Origin: Echinarachnius parma
Taxonomy: Eukaryota > Echinodermata > Echinoidea > Clypeasteroida > Echinarachniidae
Length of the DNA stretch: 64,000 nucleotides
Assembly: GCA_037951105.1 (NCBI GenBank)
Contig: JBAMJV010009017.1
Location: 62,001-126,000, forward strand
Direction: 5' to 3'
The notes beneath the pieces were generated by a model. The model did not search any database. It was not told the DNA's origin and was given only the letters and a program-made list of their open reading frames with translations. Of the stretch, positions 1-14,600 are shown piece after piece (the stretch's first letter is position 1; each line of letters starts with the position of its first letter). The position numbers and the translations under genes are program-made.

Positions 1-1849
1 GCCAGAGTGAATCTGTGGTAAGAATCAACAACAATAATACTACTAATAATAATATTATAACATTTATAAAGCGCTTAATACAATATAGTATACGTTTCTA
101 AGCGCTAAGAAAAATGTGCTTCATCTTCATTTCCTAAGCCATACAAGTAGTTTGAAATTAGCACAGGCTCGCTGGCCCGGGGCCAATAAAAATAAGCTTT
201 TTGCCATCACAATTCATTGATGCTAAATTTCAACTGTATGAATGGGCAATCTAAAATAACATAATTTGTTAATGTATTTCTTTGTTTTGGGCCACCAAAT
301 TCAGTTTTTGTAGCGCTAGAATGTGAAAATTTGTACATGCTCAACAGGACTCGGAACAAACAAACGATTGTTTCCTCTAGCCATTTGATATATATTTTGC
401 AATTTAAACGTATGGATAGTAAACTAAAGAAAGTGTTCAATCTTTGAGATATCCTACAAGGCTACATGTGGATGTTTATCATAAATGTCTTACAAACTTG
501 TGCGTAACACTGCTTGCATGCACTTGTCTCAGAAACTTGGAATTTGAAGTAAATACATTAAGTAAAAACTCATCTTTCTTGACGTCATAATACGATAAGA
601 TAACGTCATAACACAGCTTGAAAAGAGAGGGATTTGATGCAAATGACTCAGGTCAAAAGCCACATTTCCAGTGATTTTGTTGTTCAGGCACCCTGGGGCC
701 AAGATCATGGTCACCAGACTACACACATTCCATTACAAACAGGTCACTTGTATTTTGGGAGTTTTGACTTTTACTTGTGAGACATTTCCCAATTTCCCTA
801 TAATTATATGGTCATGGATGCAAGATATATACTTGTTGGTTTACATATCTTGGAAGTTCATCTGTTGATACTTATGGTACTCTGTGATACAAGTCAATTG
901 ATGGTTTATTCATGCTTTTCTTGGGTTTTGTAAAATACACACAAAGTGAAATATCAATATTATAGAGATTTTGGGGTTACAAATTCAAGTTGATTTTGAG
1001 ACATTTGCGGGTTGATTTATCTTGGAAGTAGATCTGTTGATATATGTGAGTATACATGTACATGCTATTACCTACAGCTGCTTTAATATTTCTCTGTATT
1101 ACAAGTCAATGGGATCATGAATGCTCTTTGGATTCTCTGCAAACCAGGTGTAATATTATGTAAATGTATCTATTTTTGTGGTCCAAAATTATTTATTTTA
1201 TTATCTGTGATTTTTTAAGAGAGTTTGAAGCTATCTAAAATATTAAATGCATTATACATGTACTATCTGAAACAAAATAACAGTGTTGTTTTTTTTTGTG
1301 AGAGTACAACATGATTGTAAACATCATGAATGTGCATAAATGTCCAGATTTTGACCTAATCAGAAAGTAATCTTATCTGTCATGAATTGACACTTCATCG
1401 ATTTTGAAGTAATCTAACAAATTGTAACTTTTGATTGGTACAGGATTGTGTTATTTATGAATCAGGAGTTATAAATTATACACTTCTCCATTTGAATGTA
1501 ATGTATAAGTACACTTCACCACTTGAATGTAGTTTATAAGTACACTTCACCAACTGAAGTATTCAGTACAGTTCGTGCTTGTTTCCATCATAACAATTGT
1601 GACGTACAGGTACTGCATCGTCCTGAGAAGTAATTAACCTGCTCACTACTAGATCATGCAATCCCCATGGAGTTGATAAAGAGCCTACCCGGTTCCAGTG
1701 GGCAATGTGTTAACAATGTATTGTTGATGTTGTGATCCCGTGGTGTGGGTTGATTTTATCATGACTTTACGTCTCTGAGAGTATAGCACTGGTTTTTGTT
1801 TTCCACCTTAACTATCCACTTCGCATCCATTTGTAATGAAGTTTTTGAT
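1..1849 (+). other. Intron upstream of exon 1
   Basis: No coding exon that I can support. Bases 25-115 (ATT runs, then aagcgctt and aagcgcta) look like a reversed retroelement 3' tail. A copy of the short TTAA family lies at 1634-1713. Two loosely similar stretches (cttggaagt...atctgttgata) lie near 850 and 1020. The first PTB exons were not found here. Confidence 0.5.
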
Positions 1850-2815
1850 TTGAAATGACTTAACTAAATACAAGCGCATTTCTTTTTTGCTATTTTGTGA
1901 CATGTTGTTTGCATAATGAGCACACTTTGCTAGGCGTTCAATGCTGCACTCCATAACAGACTGCATGTGATGTAAAGAGACTTTTAAACTAAACACGAGT
2001 GCATTTCTTTGCTACTCTATCATGACAGGTTGATTGTATAATGAGCACACTCCGTCAATCATTCAATGCTGCACTCCATCATAACAGACTGCATGTGATC
2101 TGTGAGACTTTTAAACTAAATACGGTTCATTTCTTTGTTGTGACAGGTCGATTGTATAATGAGCACACTCCGTCAATCATTCAATGCTGCACTCCATCAT
2201 AACAGACTGCATGTGATCTGTGAGACTTTTAAACTAAATACGGTTAATTTCTTTGTTGTGACAGGTCGATTGTATAATGAGCACACTCCGTCAATCATTC
2301 AATGCTGCACTCCATCATAACAGACTGCATGTGATCTGTGAGACTTTTAAACTAAATACGGTTCATTTCTTTGTTGTGACAGGTCGATTGTATAATGAGC
2401 ACACTCCGTCAATCATTCAATGCTGCACTCCATCATAACAGACTGCATGTGATCTGTGAGACTTTTAAACTAAATACGGTTCATTTCTTTGTTGTGACAG
2501 GTTGATTGTATAATGAGCACACTCCGTCAATCATTCAATGCTGCACTCCATCATAACAGACTGCATGTGATCTGTGAGACTTTTAAACTAAATACGGTTC
2601 ATTTCTTTGTTGTGACAGGTCGATTGTATAATGAGCACACTCCGTCAATCATTCAATGCTGCACTCCATCATAACAGACTGCATGTGATCTGTGAGACTT
2701 TTAAACTAAATACGGTTCATTTCTTTGTTGTGACAGGTCGATTGTATAATGAGCACACTCCGTCAATCATTCAATGCTGCACTCCATCATAACAGACTGC
2801 ATGTGATCTGTGAGA
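1850..2815 (+). repeat. 118-bp tandem array made of intron end plus exon 1
   Basis: About eight units. The acceptor tgacag followed by GGT or GTC GATTGTATAATGAGC recurs at about 2023, 2141, 2259, 2377, 2495, 2613 and 2731, always 118 bp apart. One or two more diverged units precede them. Each unit holds the polypyrimidine/acceptor region and about 78 bp of exon 1. 118 is not a multiple of 3 and no internal unit has a donor. Confidence 0.9.
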
Positions 2816-2860
2816 CTTGCCCGATGCACCAACTGCACAAACTGTGCCAACAAGTTGAAG
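2737..2860 (+). CDS. TBC1D1/TBC1D4: Gene 1 exon 1 in window: PTB domain 2, C-terminal helix
   Basis: It follows the acceptor tgtgacag and ends at GAAG|gtaaat, reading [16 protein letters not shown] and then [14 protein letters not shown]. This corresponds to the human TBC1D1 segment with VDEIMMTLKQAF and LHKLCERIE. Phase 0 in, one base carried out. The exon is the last unit of a 118-bp tandem array. Only this unit continues into the Cys-Pro-Met-His end and a donor, so only its acceptor gives an open reading frame. Confidence 0.85.
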
Positions 2861-5800
2861 GTAAATAGCATTTATTGCAATTTGTTTGTTTTTGTTCAAT
2901 TTACTTTTTCTTTCAGAAAAATGTATTCTTATCCATGATAGTGAAACGGTGTTATCCCCTTTATGTTTGATATGTTACAGCTGTGTAAATGTTATGATTG
3001 GCTGTCAGATTTAAACAAACTTGCAAATTGTAACAGATGTGATAAGTATATATAAACAGCATTCATTTTATTTGACTATTTCAAATTTAGAGCAATTTTT
3101 GTATTGCATTAAAACTTTGCCATACAGACACAGTTACACATGTACTAGAATCAAATCCACTAATTTGATTCAACTTCTAGTCAAACAAAAAATTGACATA
3201 GGATAACCTTAGCAACGCTTCTCACAATTCCTGTAAGTTGGTTCCAATACGACTTTATAACTCATGGTAGCATTGATAAGACAGCTTGGGAGTAATACAT
3301 TATGAGCTTTAACTGCTAATTTGTAAAAGATCCATGGAATATTGAGTGGAACTTGCTTCAAAAAGTGCACAGGATGAGTTTGAGACATTGAAATCAAGGT
3401 GAATGTGACACCCATTGTTTATCATGACAATGTGATTGCATGAATTGTCACCCTATACTATAAGTGCAAAAACCCACGCAGGCTACAATGAAGGAAACCA
3501 CTCATCAACATCCACAATATATGTAAACAAACATTATACAGTGTAGCTACATATAATTTCTTGTTTTGCTTTGTTTTGATTTCAAAAATAGCAATATTTT
3601 CAAACATTTCCAGGAAAATAATCTTTGTAGTGCCTACTGGAAGGAGTTTTGATGTGGGTGATCATGTCTGTCTCGCATCCACTAAGAAGTCAGATATAAA
3701 CCACACGATCATTTATTTATTTTTAACTTAATGAAATGTTGATTGCTGTTTACTTGTTTAGTTGAAATGGTAGTCTGTCTGACATCCCACTCCCCCACAT
3801 CAACTGATTGAACTCTAAATTATTCTTTTTCAAACTTTGTTTAATCAGAAACAAATCAAAGTGTTACCAAAGGATATAGAGGTGGGTGGAAAGGCATGCA
3901 GGCAGTGTTATTGCCCTCCAATATTTGACAAAAACATTAAAAACAGAAGGGTAACAACATAAATATATAATGATTAATTCCCCCCCCCCCAAAAAAAAAT
4001 AAATAAAAAATCAGTCGAACCATGCAAAGCCACTGCATACACATGTGTCATACATCCGATAATGCTACAAGTTTACAAGTCACATTTATACAGGTCTACA
4101 ATACATTTTGGGTTGCTCTCATTGTTTTATCAGAATAACAATGAAAAATGTTTATCTACCTCGCCTAAATATCTGTGCTGTTCTCTGTCAATTTTAAAAC
4201 AACAACAAAGAGGCCAAATCAAATTGTGTCCAACACACGAAAAGCAATGGAGTTCATACATCGCTCACTGGTATCTCCACAGCATACATTTTACAATTGC
4301 ATCTAACCATGCAATAGATGCATCTAAAGTTTCAAGTTGTACTTCTATTTGCCTCTGTATATCTATGCCAGTAATGATGAAAGGTCTATTTAGTTATGAT
4401 TGATATTAGAGTACACAGGATTGATGAGGAGTCATGACGTCTGTACAATGTTATGAGTTATCTTTTTGATCGATAGCAGAGCTATAAACATCAAGCATTC
4501 ATTGAAGCACTGGTGAATAGGGATTATTTTGGAAGATTTCATATTTATATGTGTTTGTAGCAAACATACTGGTACTCGTACTTGTACTGCAGATAGCAAT
4601 GAGGCAATTACAGTATAGTTTATTGTACAGTTTGAGCTTAGGTGTTGACTACAATGCTTAGAACTTGTAGGGTCACTAGGGTGATTTGTCCCTTTAACTG
4701 TATGCAATATGCAATATGATCAGAAGTAGGAAGGAAGACATCTTAGCAATGTTATGAATGAGCATTATGATGGATGCAAGACGTCCTGGTTGACCTCTGT
4801 AAGCATAGAAGCTTGACTGCCAAGGGGCTTGACCTGGAGGTGTGTATGCTTCTTTAATGGGATGTTATTGTTTTGCAAATCATTTCCCATAAATATATAC
4901 TCAACAGATAGGCTGTAGTAAAATTGTCACAACAATTCTAATAACGGTAGTAGCCTAGTCTGGGCTTATAAATTCATTTATTATGAGAAACCAAGAGCTG
5001 AATCATAGTCTACTCTAGCTGTAACTGCACACTAAAGAGGAAATTCACTTTCATTTCATAAAGAAAAGATTGTAAACTTTCCCTGTGCAATTATCTGAAA
5101 AGATTTTCTCTATCTTCAGAAACTAATTTCAATATCGGTATTAAAATCCATATATACATTGCTGGCAAACTATATGCGGTAGATTCCTGTGCTTTCAAAT
5201 GTTGAGAGTCCTAAAAGCTGGATGGATCTTTAAAGATAACTTGGGGGTGTGTATGGGGACTTGGCCAGTGAGCAGCATCACGTGTGTCACATGCGTCACA
5301 GCATCACTGTGTCACAACAAATTCTCTTTCAGGAGATAACGTGTTATGAAAACATCAATGGGGAGACCATAATGACATAATGATAATGACAATCACATAG
5401 TTGGTTCACATATAATATACTATGTATGTATGTGTGTATTAATGTTGTGACCCGGAAGCAAAAACTGGATCGGAACCGGACCGGAATGGTTCGGAAAAAT
5501 TTTCTCCGGTCTTCAGACCGGACCGGAACCCGGCCCGGTAAAATCACGCAATCGCGCAAAATCACAAACGTCGGCAAATTGCTGTGTTTGGGGCTTACAT
5601 TGCTCTTATTATATGCCAATAATATTACAAATATTGACGCCGATATATGTGCTATCAATTTTTACGGCGAAATGGTTACAGACTGTCCAGAAATTACTCA
5701 GTTTTCTGAAGTAAATTGGACATATAACTCGATCGTTTGTGTTGTCCCGGCGAGAGATCAGATGAATATATCTGTCGCTTGTGCATCAAAAAAGTGGCTC

Positions 5801-8800
5801 TAAATTTGTACTTTGGTAATCTAGACTGCACAATTTTGGATGGGAAACTTAATCTTATTTAATCTGCATTATAACTGTTATTTACCGCATGAAACGAACC
5901 TGTAAGACTCCACGTCGCTGAAATCGCGATCTTGGTAGCGGGCCGTGAAGCCGGGCGGCGGCCCGCCGTAGCGCTGGCCGCCCAGCATAGAGGCCTAGGC
6001 ACTCTGAGTCGCCGAGCACCGTGCATACGCACGTGGCTTTATGTCCTCGCGCGCGGGAAAACCGTAATGTAATTACTGTTGTAATATGATCGGAGGAAAT
6101 CACATATAATATCCCCCAATCATAATACGCGACTACTTGTAAATAATAATCTAACATGTTTTATTTGATATCTTTTTTTCCATTTACAGACGATGTAGAC
6201 AAAGATCAAAGGGATCCTGATGACGGACATGAGATCTAGATGACAGATGGGCATGAAAGAGTAGCGATATGGGAGATATATATACGACGGAATAAAGACA
6301 TAAAGAGGGCGATGACAAAGTGGAGACATTTTGGTCCGACTTGTGTTATGAAAAGTGTAAATTACACACTTTCGTACCCATTAAGCGTGACCCCCCCCCC
6401 CCCCCCCCCCCCTCGTGTACATAAATTTTATACTTTGTAGATTAGACACATTTATAAAGTGACATTTATTGCTTGTAAAATAATATTACTTGATCGGAAG
6501 TTCAAGAAAAAAGGGGGAAACTGAACGGAATAATTAGATAACCCGGGAAAAAAATATGAGGATGTAAATGATGTGTATGTCTGATATGAGGATGGCAGTG
6601 GGCATGCATGATTTTGATAAAGATGGACATGATGATGGCAGTGGGCATGCATGATTTTGATAAAGATGGACATGATGATGGCAGGGGGCATGCATGATTT
6701 TGATAAAGACGGGCATGATGAACTGAGGATGATTGGCAATGATAATTATGATGAGGATGATGGTTCATGTTTGACTGGTGATGATTATAATTATAACTAA
6801 ATTACTAACATCGAGATGGACACACGCGGGACATGGAATGGAGAGAGGCGAAGCAAGGACATTGAAAATACGTCGAAGGGCATGCGATAATACGTAAGTA
6901 GTACAATTATTTAGTTTGAATTGCGTCAACAATTATCGTAACTTGAAAAATGATTGCAATTACTAAAACTTAAATTATGAGTAGCTTCGAAGGTACGGGG
7001 TCCAGCGGAATGTCAGTGTGAAAGAAAATAATTACAGGTTCCCATTATGATTTACGTGCCCCCCCCCCCCCCCCCCCCTCCCAACGTCAGTGCAGTCCGA
7101 CCATCGACATATCAACGAGTCTGACCAGTCTAGAAGACCGTTACCAAACCGATTCAACTCTACCCGTAAACTATGATTTCTCATACAATCGTCGTAACCT
7201 TGTTGTCAAGTCCATGATAGATATTAAATTATTTTCCAATAAACTACCTTCACATCTCCAGAAAGACAACACAACGATATTTTTTGCGATACACGTTCAA
7301 ATTGCGAGCTTTATATTCAGGACTCTTGTGATGTGTGGCTGCATGATTGAATGTTTCGTGTTTCAAAAATCGTGTTTTCTCTCGAAGCATGAAAGTAGTC
7401 TATTCACGGTACGAAGTAATTTAATATCAACATGTACTTACCAACAATGCTTCGGCGATTAAAATATAAGTTTTACGTGAGAAACGTTACCAAAAGTAAT
7501 CACAGTTGAGCTTGCAATACAGTGCACTCGACGAACGATTGACCCCGTAAGATACATGGAGCAAGTTAGAACTATTATTGTAGTTGGCAAGTTGTTTACC
7601 ATTATTATTCATCACTCTGGCGCGCACGTACTGCATTTCTCGGAAACAACTGCCACATTCTCACGCCGGGTCTACACTGTCTTCTACATATACAACGGCA
7701 GTGTTGGAGTCATACTTCTATGGTCTACACCAATGCCAATTGCACTCATACACACTTCAATTATTTACTAGCAGATTACCTACCTGGCATGCTTACCTCG
7801 GAATCTCGGATATACTCGAGCGTCATGCAGCCTTGATGGTGGACATTCCCGATGTCGTCCAGGTTTATTTTGTCTCGTCAGGCTTTCATATAGTCATCAC
7901 AGTCAGTCATAATCATCAACAATTGATCGGTATAAAATAAGTTACAATCACCATCAACATAATCATGATAATATATCATCACATATCAAGTAATCGTCTT
8001 TTTGCTATCAGTTTTATTATTTGATTTATTTTCACTCGGCATCACATAATTATACAAATTAAATCATCACCATTATTTTCGATTTGACGTTCAAATTATA
8101 AGTATATCAATATTTATCATCAAGTATTCACAATCACCACAAGCCATCGATCATGAGTATATTTACAATAAAAAATCGCTAGTCGCACATGAAACAAAAT
8201 CATATATTATCAGGGACCGCAGAAATTTGTTGATTGGGGGCTGACCACATTTCAATTGTTATAATAATTATTTCAAGCTTACGTATTTTACTGTTTTAAG
8301 CCCCCACGGCCCCCTTTATATATCATCTTCATCGTCATTATTAAAATAATTAATTGGACCATAAACGAATTCTAATTATTCAAAGAAAAGAACAACAAAT
8401 TGAACACGGGACGCCGAGGACGGACATAGGAAACAAAGCATGTTTGAACTTGAAGGTTGATGATTTGTCGGAGCCTGGCAACAAAACGGATGTGGTACTC
8501 TCACTGCCTCCGAGCGTCTGTCATCTTCCTGAAAAGGAAAGAAAAAAAAACATGTTATGATTATGTGAATATAGTTCAATTTTGAGTTGTTGACGCCACG
8601 ATAATTATAACAACATATCAAGCGGCCAAGATTGTATTTACTCGACCCCGGCCGGCCGCCCTTCCCCCTTCCGAGGTATACGAGAGTACAAACTTATTTA
8701 ATAATACCAGCTTTCCCCTGATTCCTAGCTTGCTGGCAACTATATATGAACAAATCTATCGTTTTCATGTCCTCTTCCATATTTTACTGCAGTTTTTAAA

Positions 8801-11653
8801 AACTGCATTTTACATTTAAAAGAGGATATGAAAACAATAATTTGTCGATCTATAGCCTGCGACATATTTTGTATTACACGCCGCTGCCGCCCGCTCATTT
8901 CACATGCACGCGAGGTGATCGCGTGCCGATCGCGCGCCGGGTCTGACGGCCAGAGTTCGTGTGAACATCCGTCGGAAATATCGTTCAAATGACTAGCAAT
9001 TTTGCGTGCGTGTCTTGTTCAATTTCTGCCCGTCAAACGAAGTAAACTAACCAAGAATTTCTCGAAAATAACCATTCTTTGAAGTAAATGATATAGGTTG
9101 GCCCGTTTTTATTTTTATTCCGCTACTCTTCAAAGTGATTATGGACAGTTTTCTTAACGTTTTTCACTAAAATTCAGTCTTTTGCATCACCGGTTTTTTT
9201 CCACCGGTCTCAGCTTTTTCAACTTCAAACTCGGACCGGCCCGTGACCGGACCGGAAGCCCGAGTTCGCCGGTATTCCGGTTCCGGTCCGGTCCGGGTCA
9301 CAACATTAGTGTGTATGTGTGTTTTTCCGTACTGATTTTCAGACTACAGCACATCTGCCCCTAAATACCATCATATAGTTCAACTGGTACAATCATGCAG
9401 TTCGGACTAATGGGATCCTGGTATGCATTGTAATTGATAGGGCCTATGAGTGATAAAGGTCAACAAACTGTCTCGAGTCTGACCCAAACAGTCTGTCCAA
9501 TCATGAACCTACTCATGGTCCAATCATACAATACTTACACATTGTCTGTTTTATCATTTGAATTGTTTATGAATTAAATTAAATGTTTGCAGCTTTGCAA
9601 CTATTGTTGATTGTTAGCCGTTAGGGTATAAAGTGATTTTAAAGGTCAACAAACTTTCATCTATAATGGACAATACTAGGAGAATGAATTATTTGAAGTT
9701 ATGAACCTCTTGTAAAGTTCTTACTTTTTTAACGATAGGAATAGTTCTTTAGAGATATAAAGCTCATCAAATCCAGAGGCAATTTTATGAGATCAATCAT
9801 CAATATTGAATAGAATAACAGAATAGTAAAATATGAGTGTCACATAAAATGTCTATACATTCAACCTATGAATATAGTTTAGAAATAATACAAGTATTAC
9901 AAACTGCATCATCATAGAATCGTTTAACAGATTGGTAATACATTTTATTACACGTAGGTTTTTAGGAGGAGAGATGGTTTATTATCAAATATTGTGGTCA
10001 TAAAATCTAGGGTCAAAGATTTAAGAGTTATATTGTTATTGTGTATACATGCATTTACTTCTTCGATGCCAAGGGTCTAAAGGTAATGTTTAATAGTTTG
10101 AAGTTGAAGTTTGAAGTTTATTAACAACAACAAAAACAATATTGTATGTACATCGTAAGATACATGCAAGACAAATTATTAAAATACGAACTGTAAACGA
10201 TTACTTTATATTTATACAAGGTTAAAATTGTTGTTAAAGAGAACCAAAAGTTAGCACAAGTTAAATTAAGATATACATTTTGCTCCAAAATATTCAAAGG
10301 ATTATTAATGACAAGTTTAATGGGTGGAGACAGTGTACCTGTCCCGAGTAAACCCATTCAAATGGGTCTATTTGATTCGTCAATAATAATAATAATAATA
10401 ATAATAGGTTAATACATGATACAATATCATCTCTAAGAATCCCAGAAATAGTCCTCAGTGGACCTTTTGGAAGCCATAGATGAACAAAAGATATGTATTA
10501 GGTACATATAGATGCAAACTGATTGGATGTTTTCCCTACATACAAATGCCACATAGTATTCTAATGATAATGCCTTAGTTTATTTTCTATCCATGAGGGT
10601 CATGCATGCTATGAACAATATTACATGCTGTGTGTCTGTGCAATTCAGTCCCAAATGCCCACATGTTCAACAACAAGTCCCAAAAATGATTTAGACCCTT
10701 TAATTTTCAAAGAGATCAATAAAAAAGGAGGAATTTTATAGTGTTATTTGTAGGCAGATGAGATTGGGAAGTACATGTAACACATGAAAATACAATTATT
10801 ATTATTTTCTTATATTTTAATTTTTTTTATTGTTATCCCCTGTGCCATTATGGGCTACAATAGCTGTTTTTCCTTTTAAAACTTCCCCTTAGGATTGTGT
10901 TCGGCCAGAGCAGGGGTGCAAGGGAGAAGTGTTTTTTAAATCATCATTTAGACAGATGATGTTAACTATATTTTGAAACCATTTTTTAGTCCAAAACAAC
11001 AATAAAATTATGGTTGTACCATCCAATTACACTAACACAATTTTCCTCTTAAATAAGAAACATTTTTAACTTTTGCTCACAAATGCAAATATTTACCCTC
11101 CAAATTTTCAGTTGCCTCCTGCCTTCATCACCGTACTGTCAGAACTCTGAAAGATCAAGTGGGTCGACTTTGTAATGTGATCAAAAGATCAAAATGTTTC
11201 TTATGAAACACCAATACAGATGAAATGTCAGGCTTATAATTTCCCAGTAATTGTTTGTTTTGTCATATGAATGTAGGTCAGAGTGAAGAAGCAGCGAGAC
11301 ATTGCCTAGAGCATCAGATTGCAGCGCTCGGAGCAAGCCAAGCAATTGAGTTCACTCAACAGTTGAAGGTACATTCTACTCCTTACTCTGCACTGGGTCC
11401 TTCTCAATGATCTAATAATGATGACAAAAGTAATATTTAGCAAAATGTAATATGTATTTCGTGATGGTGAATACATTGAATTTACTTGAAAGTATATTCT
11501 TCTCATCATTGACAGTGATGATTATGACAATGATGCTGATGATTATAAAAATGATAGTACTTTGCATTTCATGATGGTGATAATTGGCACCAATCCTAGT
11601 ATCTATAGGAGATAGCCAAACCATCAAATTTACTCAGCAGTTGGAAAGGTATA

Positions 11654-11686
<33 letters not shown>

Positions 11687-14600
11687 TGATGATGATAATG
11701 ATATGAACAAATTATGATAATTATAGTCAGCACCTGCTAGGACCCGTTTTATAACATGTTTCCAATTGTTGTAAATGTCCAATTATTGTAGCTTATATCA
11801 TGTCAACACCCAATCAGCATGGATCATTAAAGCAGTTGCCATGGTAGTTATAAAAGTTTGACATTTACAACACTTGTCAATGTTTTTGAAACAGGGCCCG
11901 TAGGAGCTAGCCAACTAATTCATTTTACTGAGCATTTCTATGTATTTTCTGCTCATTCTTTCTCCTTGTCGCTCATAATCCTTCTCTGGGATCTAATAAT
12001 GATAGATGACAAAAGTAATAATAAAATGGACATTTATTCTGTTAATAATTGACACCAACCGAAGGTGCCAGCCAAGCCATTGTATTCACTCAGCAGTTGA
12101 AGGCATTATGTGCGCAATGTACATTATGATTATATAGTGCCTTTGCAGAATGTGTGCAATGTATATTAGATCTTTTTAAATACTGGCTTTATTTTTGTTC
12201 AGCATGAAATTGTGACTATTCTGGAAGATTGCAATCGGTTAGCAATTGATGTTTGTTATATCTAGTTGTTAGAACAGCTGTAGGTATCACAATCTGTGTA
12301 TTATTATAGTCCTTTGATTTACTCTTAATTTCCATTCTTATTATAAATCACTACATTTGACTTTTCTGCAGAACTATGGTGTGAGCAGCCAGGAGGATTT
12401 CAACCAGTTAGCCATGATGTTTATAATGAGGTTGTACGAGCAGCGGCAGCAAAACCATACTCACATCAGTGACGCTAACAACCAAGCCAGCAACCAGACC
12501 AACCAGAGGGTAAGTTATTTCGTCTTGCAACTCTTACAGATAGTTTAAAGTACCTGCAGAAAATATTATATGATTTAATAAATATAAAACATCTTGAAGG
12601 GATCTAGTAACTTTGTTGACAAGTGCAAAAAGTGATGAGTGATTAATAAAATGTGTATTGGTGTGATCTGATATGTCCACAAAGTAATGTGTGAACATTT
12701 CACGTTAATAGGATGTTTTTTGGCTGAGATATGAGCAAAAATGCAAAGTGATATTACATTAACTCATTGCACTTACTTTGTACATGGCTTAAATTATCAC
12801 ATAGACAATTTAACATCTGAACACTTCAATCGTAAATATCTTTTGAATGAAATGGAAATTTGAAAAACCGAAACCTGTCCTGTGATTTTATTGTTAATAT
12901 GAAGATGATAAGGTATGAGAGAACCACTAGAGCTCCCAAGTAAGTTTGAGGATTTGGACAATGTTACTAAGTCCCTTTACTAGACGTTCTGACATTGAGG
13001 GTAAGTTATACTGTTTGTAACTCTTACAGATATTTCATAGTACCAGCATAAACTTATTAATTTAATTTCATGTATTTAAAACTTCTCGCCAGCATTCGCT
13101 TGTTAGAAGATCTGCCACGGTGCCACCAGGCTACCTGTGGTCTCTCTCATCATCACTAGTTTATATTCTGATTCTTATTCATATTATTTTCAACATAATC
13201 ACATGATACATACAGAATAATTATGCAAATAATAAAGAAAGAAATACACTTCTTGAATATTTGAGTATTGTCTTGGTGTACAACCATTTGGTCATCTACA
13301 TGATGCCAAAAGCTTACATCTCCCTGATTTTAATCTGACTAACCTTATCCCTAATTCCAACCTAATCCTAACCCTAATCCCAATCTCATGCCTCTGATTT
13401 CTGAATTTGCTAGGAGATGAAACAGGAGAGCATTATATGGGTGTAGACAAGTGAGAAAATGCTCAGGGGCTCAGAGCAATTTAGGCCCCGAAAATCATAA
13501 ATGGGCCCCAATAAATTTACAAAGAGTTTGATGCAAAACAATTTTAGAGTGCTATTTTTATGCAGGTATGTATTTGATTTTGTTCCCCTGTTGATAAAAT
13601 TGTACAGTATGTTACCCAATTAGTGTCAACCACCATTGCTAGTACAGAGTATAGTAGAGAGAATCCCTCTTTAGTGAGTCATGGGCTGAACCAGTAGCAG
13701 CTAGACCACAGGGTTACCCTATTTGTTCTGACTAATCACCCCCATTGTGATTTGAGGGAGTTTCCAGTGTGACTCATAAACACCCCATACATGGATATTT
13801 CTTGTATAGCTGTATGTTATTCTTTAATGTTTTATATTTAAACAATGGTCAGGAGTACCCCCCTCCGGCCCTCCCCCAACCCACTTATTTTATCAAAGCA
13901 AGCCCATGCTACGCCACTGATGCATGGAGATGGTGTACAATAAGTGTGTGGGCTGGCATTGTATCCCATGACCAGGGTAATTATTACAATTATTGAGGTA
14001 TCAAATATCACTTGGAAAACCTCATGAAGTTAAAGGGATCTAGTAACTTTGTTGACATGTGCAAAAATGATGAATGGTTGATGCAATGTATATTATTGTT
14101 ATCTCATATGTCCACAGGGTATTGTGTGAAAATTTCAAGTCAAATGGACATTGTATAGCCAAGTAATGAGTGAAAATGCAAAGTGATATTCAGTAACTCA
14201 CTGCACTCACTTTGTACACGGAAAAAAAACTCGCGGGGGGTTTTTCTTATCTGAATACTTCAATCATACATATCTTTGTAACGAAAGGGAAATTTGAAAA
14301 ACCCAAACCTGTCCCGTGATTTTATTGTTAATACGAATACAACAAGGTATAAGGGAACCGCTAGAATAACAATTTTATTTTGAGGATTTGGACAATGTTA
14401 CTAAGTCCCTTTAAATAGATCACTTGTGATGTGTACACTGTGTACATGAAATGATTATTAAAATCTGTATAAATCAATATTCTTTTCTGAAAATGAATTC
14501 AAGTGTACACCTTTCTAAATGTGTGTGCTTGCATTTAATTTCCCTACTATTCATGTATTGTATATTTTGTATGTATATGTATATTTGTTTTTGTCGGGGG

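Noticed and set aside
5426..5803. 125-codon frame with a hydrophobic stretch resembling a signal peptide followed by Cys and Asn-glycosylation-like sites
   Set aside because: It begins outside the mobile element and runs through its terminal repeat. The hydrophobic stretch is about 50 residues in, and no family was recognised.
6534..6768. Overlapping minus-strand His/Pro/Ser frames, and an EF-hand-like [10 protein letters not shown] phrase on the plus strand
   Set aside because: Products of a 43-bp repeat that changes frame every unit, so no protein follows.
13345..13388. Telomere-like CCCTAA run
   Set aside because: Short and degenerate, inside an intron; also similar short runs near 48900 and 49265. 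Not evidence of a telomere.
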